A DNA stretch of 13,495 nucleotides, taken from assembly GCA_004552395.1 (NCBI GenBank), contig SFOK01000042.1, positions 1 to 13,495 of the forward strand. The letters are read 5' to 3'. Position numbers and translations under genes: made by a program. The DNA comes from Bacteroidales bacterium. Its GTDB lineage: Bacteria; Bacteroidota; Bacteroidia; Bacteroidales; Muribaculaceae. A model generated the notes under the pieces. It saw only the letters and a program-made list of their open reading frames with translations, was not told the origin of the DNA and made no database searches. Position 1 is the stretch's first letter. Each line of letters opens with the position of its first letter. Of the stretch, positions 13,308 through 13,495 are shown one piece after another.

Positions 13308-13495
13308 TCAATGCAGTGAGTCAAACAGTGTGGGAGCTGCCTGCGTGCTGAGAGTGAACAGCTCGGAATAGAACCAGCTTATGATGCCGAGGAATACGAT
13401 ACCTCCCACACAGAGAATCAGTGCCACCTTCTCCGCGCCTGTGCTCTCGAAGCCTATGATTCTCGGCTCCTCGGGCAGCCTGCGGCTACCCTCGA
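13308..13495 (-). CDS. C-terminal fragment of a membrane protein, possibly NADH-quinone oxidoreductase subunit N
   Basis: Only the last 61 residues are in the window; the gene continues past the right edge. The visible part is a charged loop (EGSRRLPEEPRIIGFESTGA), one hydrophobic membrane segment (VALILCVGGIVFLGIISWFY) and a polar end reading TLFDSLH before TGA (13310-13308). NuoN proteins often end in this way: an acidic Pro-containing loop, a last transmembrane helix and a short tail. Other multi-helix inner-membrane proteins would fit as well, so the name is a guess; that it is the C-terminus of an integral membrane protein is better supported. Frame integrity, codon use like the neighbours and downstream hairpins support it being real. 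Confidence 0.55.
   Translation of the reverse strand, partial: EGSRRLPEEPRIIGFESTGAEKVALILCVGGIVFLGIISWFYSELFTLSTQAAPTLFDSLH

Noticed and set aside
13195..13371. Short plus-strand frame starting MKLEKACVFTQAF
   Set aside because: Overlaps the terminator hairpin and is antisense to the right-edge membrane protein; no promoter or start context.
1..13495. CRISPR array, insertion sequence, phage or toxin-antitoxin genes
   Set aside because: No regularly spaced repeats, transposase or integrase motifs, or terminal inverted repeats were seen; gene content is housekeeping.

Overview
The window is a stretch of ordinary chromosome from a Bacteroidales bacterium, most likely of the Muribaculaceae or a near relative. 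This rests on three things. The gene families (DUF349 repeat protein, cytidylate-kinase-like protein, GH57 / GT4 / debranching-enzyme operon) are typical of the order. The clearest promoters match the Bacteroidetes consensus (TTTG, about 19-21 nt, TAnnTTTG). Start codons lack good Shine-Dalgarno sequences. The genus call is inference. I see no mobile element, CRISPR array, tRNA, rRNA or phage gene.

Layout, left to right. 1-240 is an AT-rich spacer holding the terminator of rnpB. The minus strand then carries rnpB (RNase P RNA), a six-helix DUF308/HdeD-like membrane protein and a cytidylate-kinase-like protein. A divergent promoter pair at about 2057-2105 separates these from a plus-strand series: a small hypothetical protein, an exported cyclophilin, a five-repeat DUF349 protein with its own promoter, leader hairpin and strong terminator, a polyprenyl-phosphate sugar-1-phosphate transferase, and an exported Sel1-repeat protein with a basic tail. 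A terminator at 8088-8124 lies between this series and a convergent minus-strand operon.

That operon (12896 to 8171, read right to left) is an alpha-glucan/glycogen module: debranching enzyme, then a glycogen-synthase-like glycosyltransferase overlapping it by 4 nt (ATGA), then a GH57 alpha-amylase-like protein. Its promoter lies near 13090-13121, leaving a leader of about 185 nt. Together the three would build, trim and debranch an intracellular glucan. The window ends in the C-terminus of a minus-strand membrane protein followed by its own hairpins.

Most notable: both hydrolase-like proteins of the glucan operon carry Ser where I expect a catalytic Asp; the GH57 protein and the neighbouring convergent Sel1 protein both end in Lys/Ala-rich tails; the RNase P RNA has an expanded, probably three-hairpin arm; and several leaders and intergenic gaps hold symmetric structures. 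No clearly new multi-gene system is visible.
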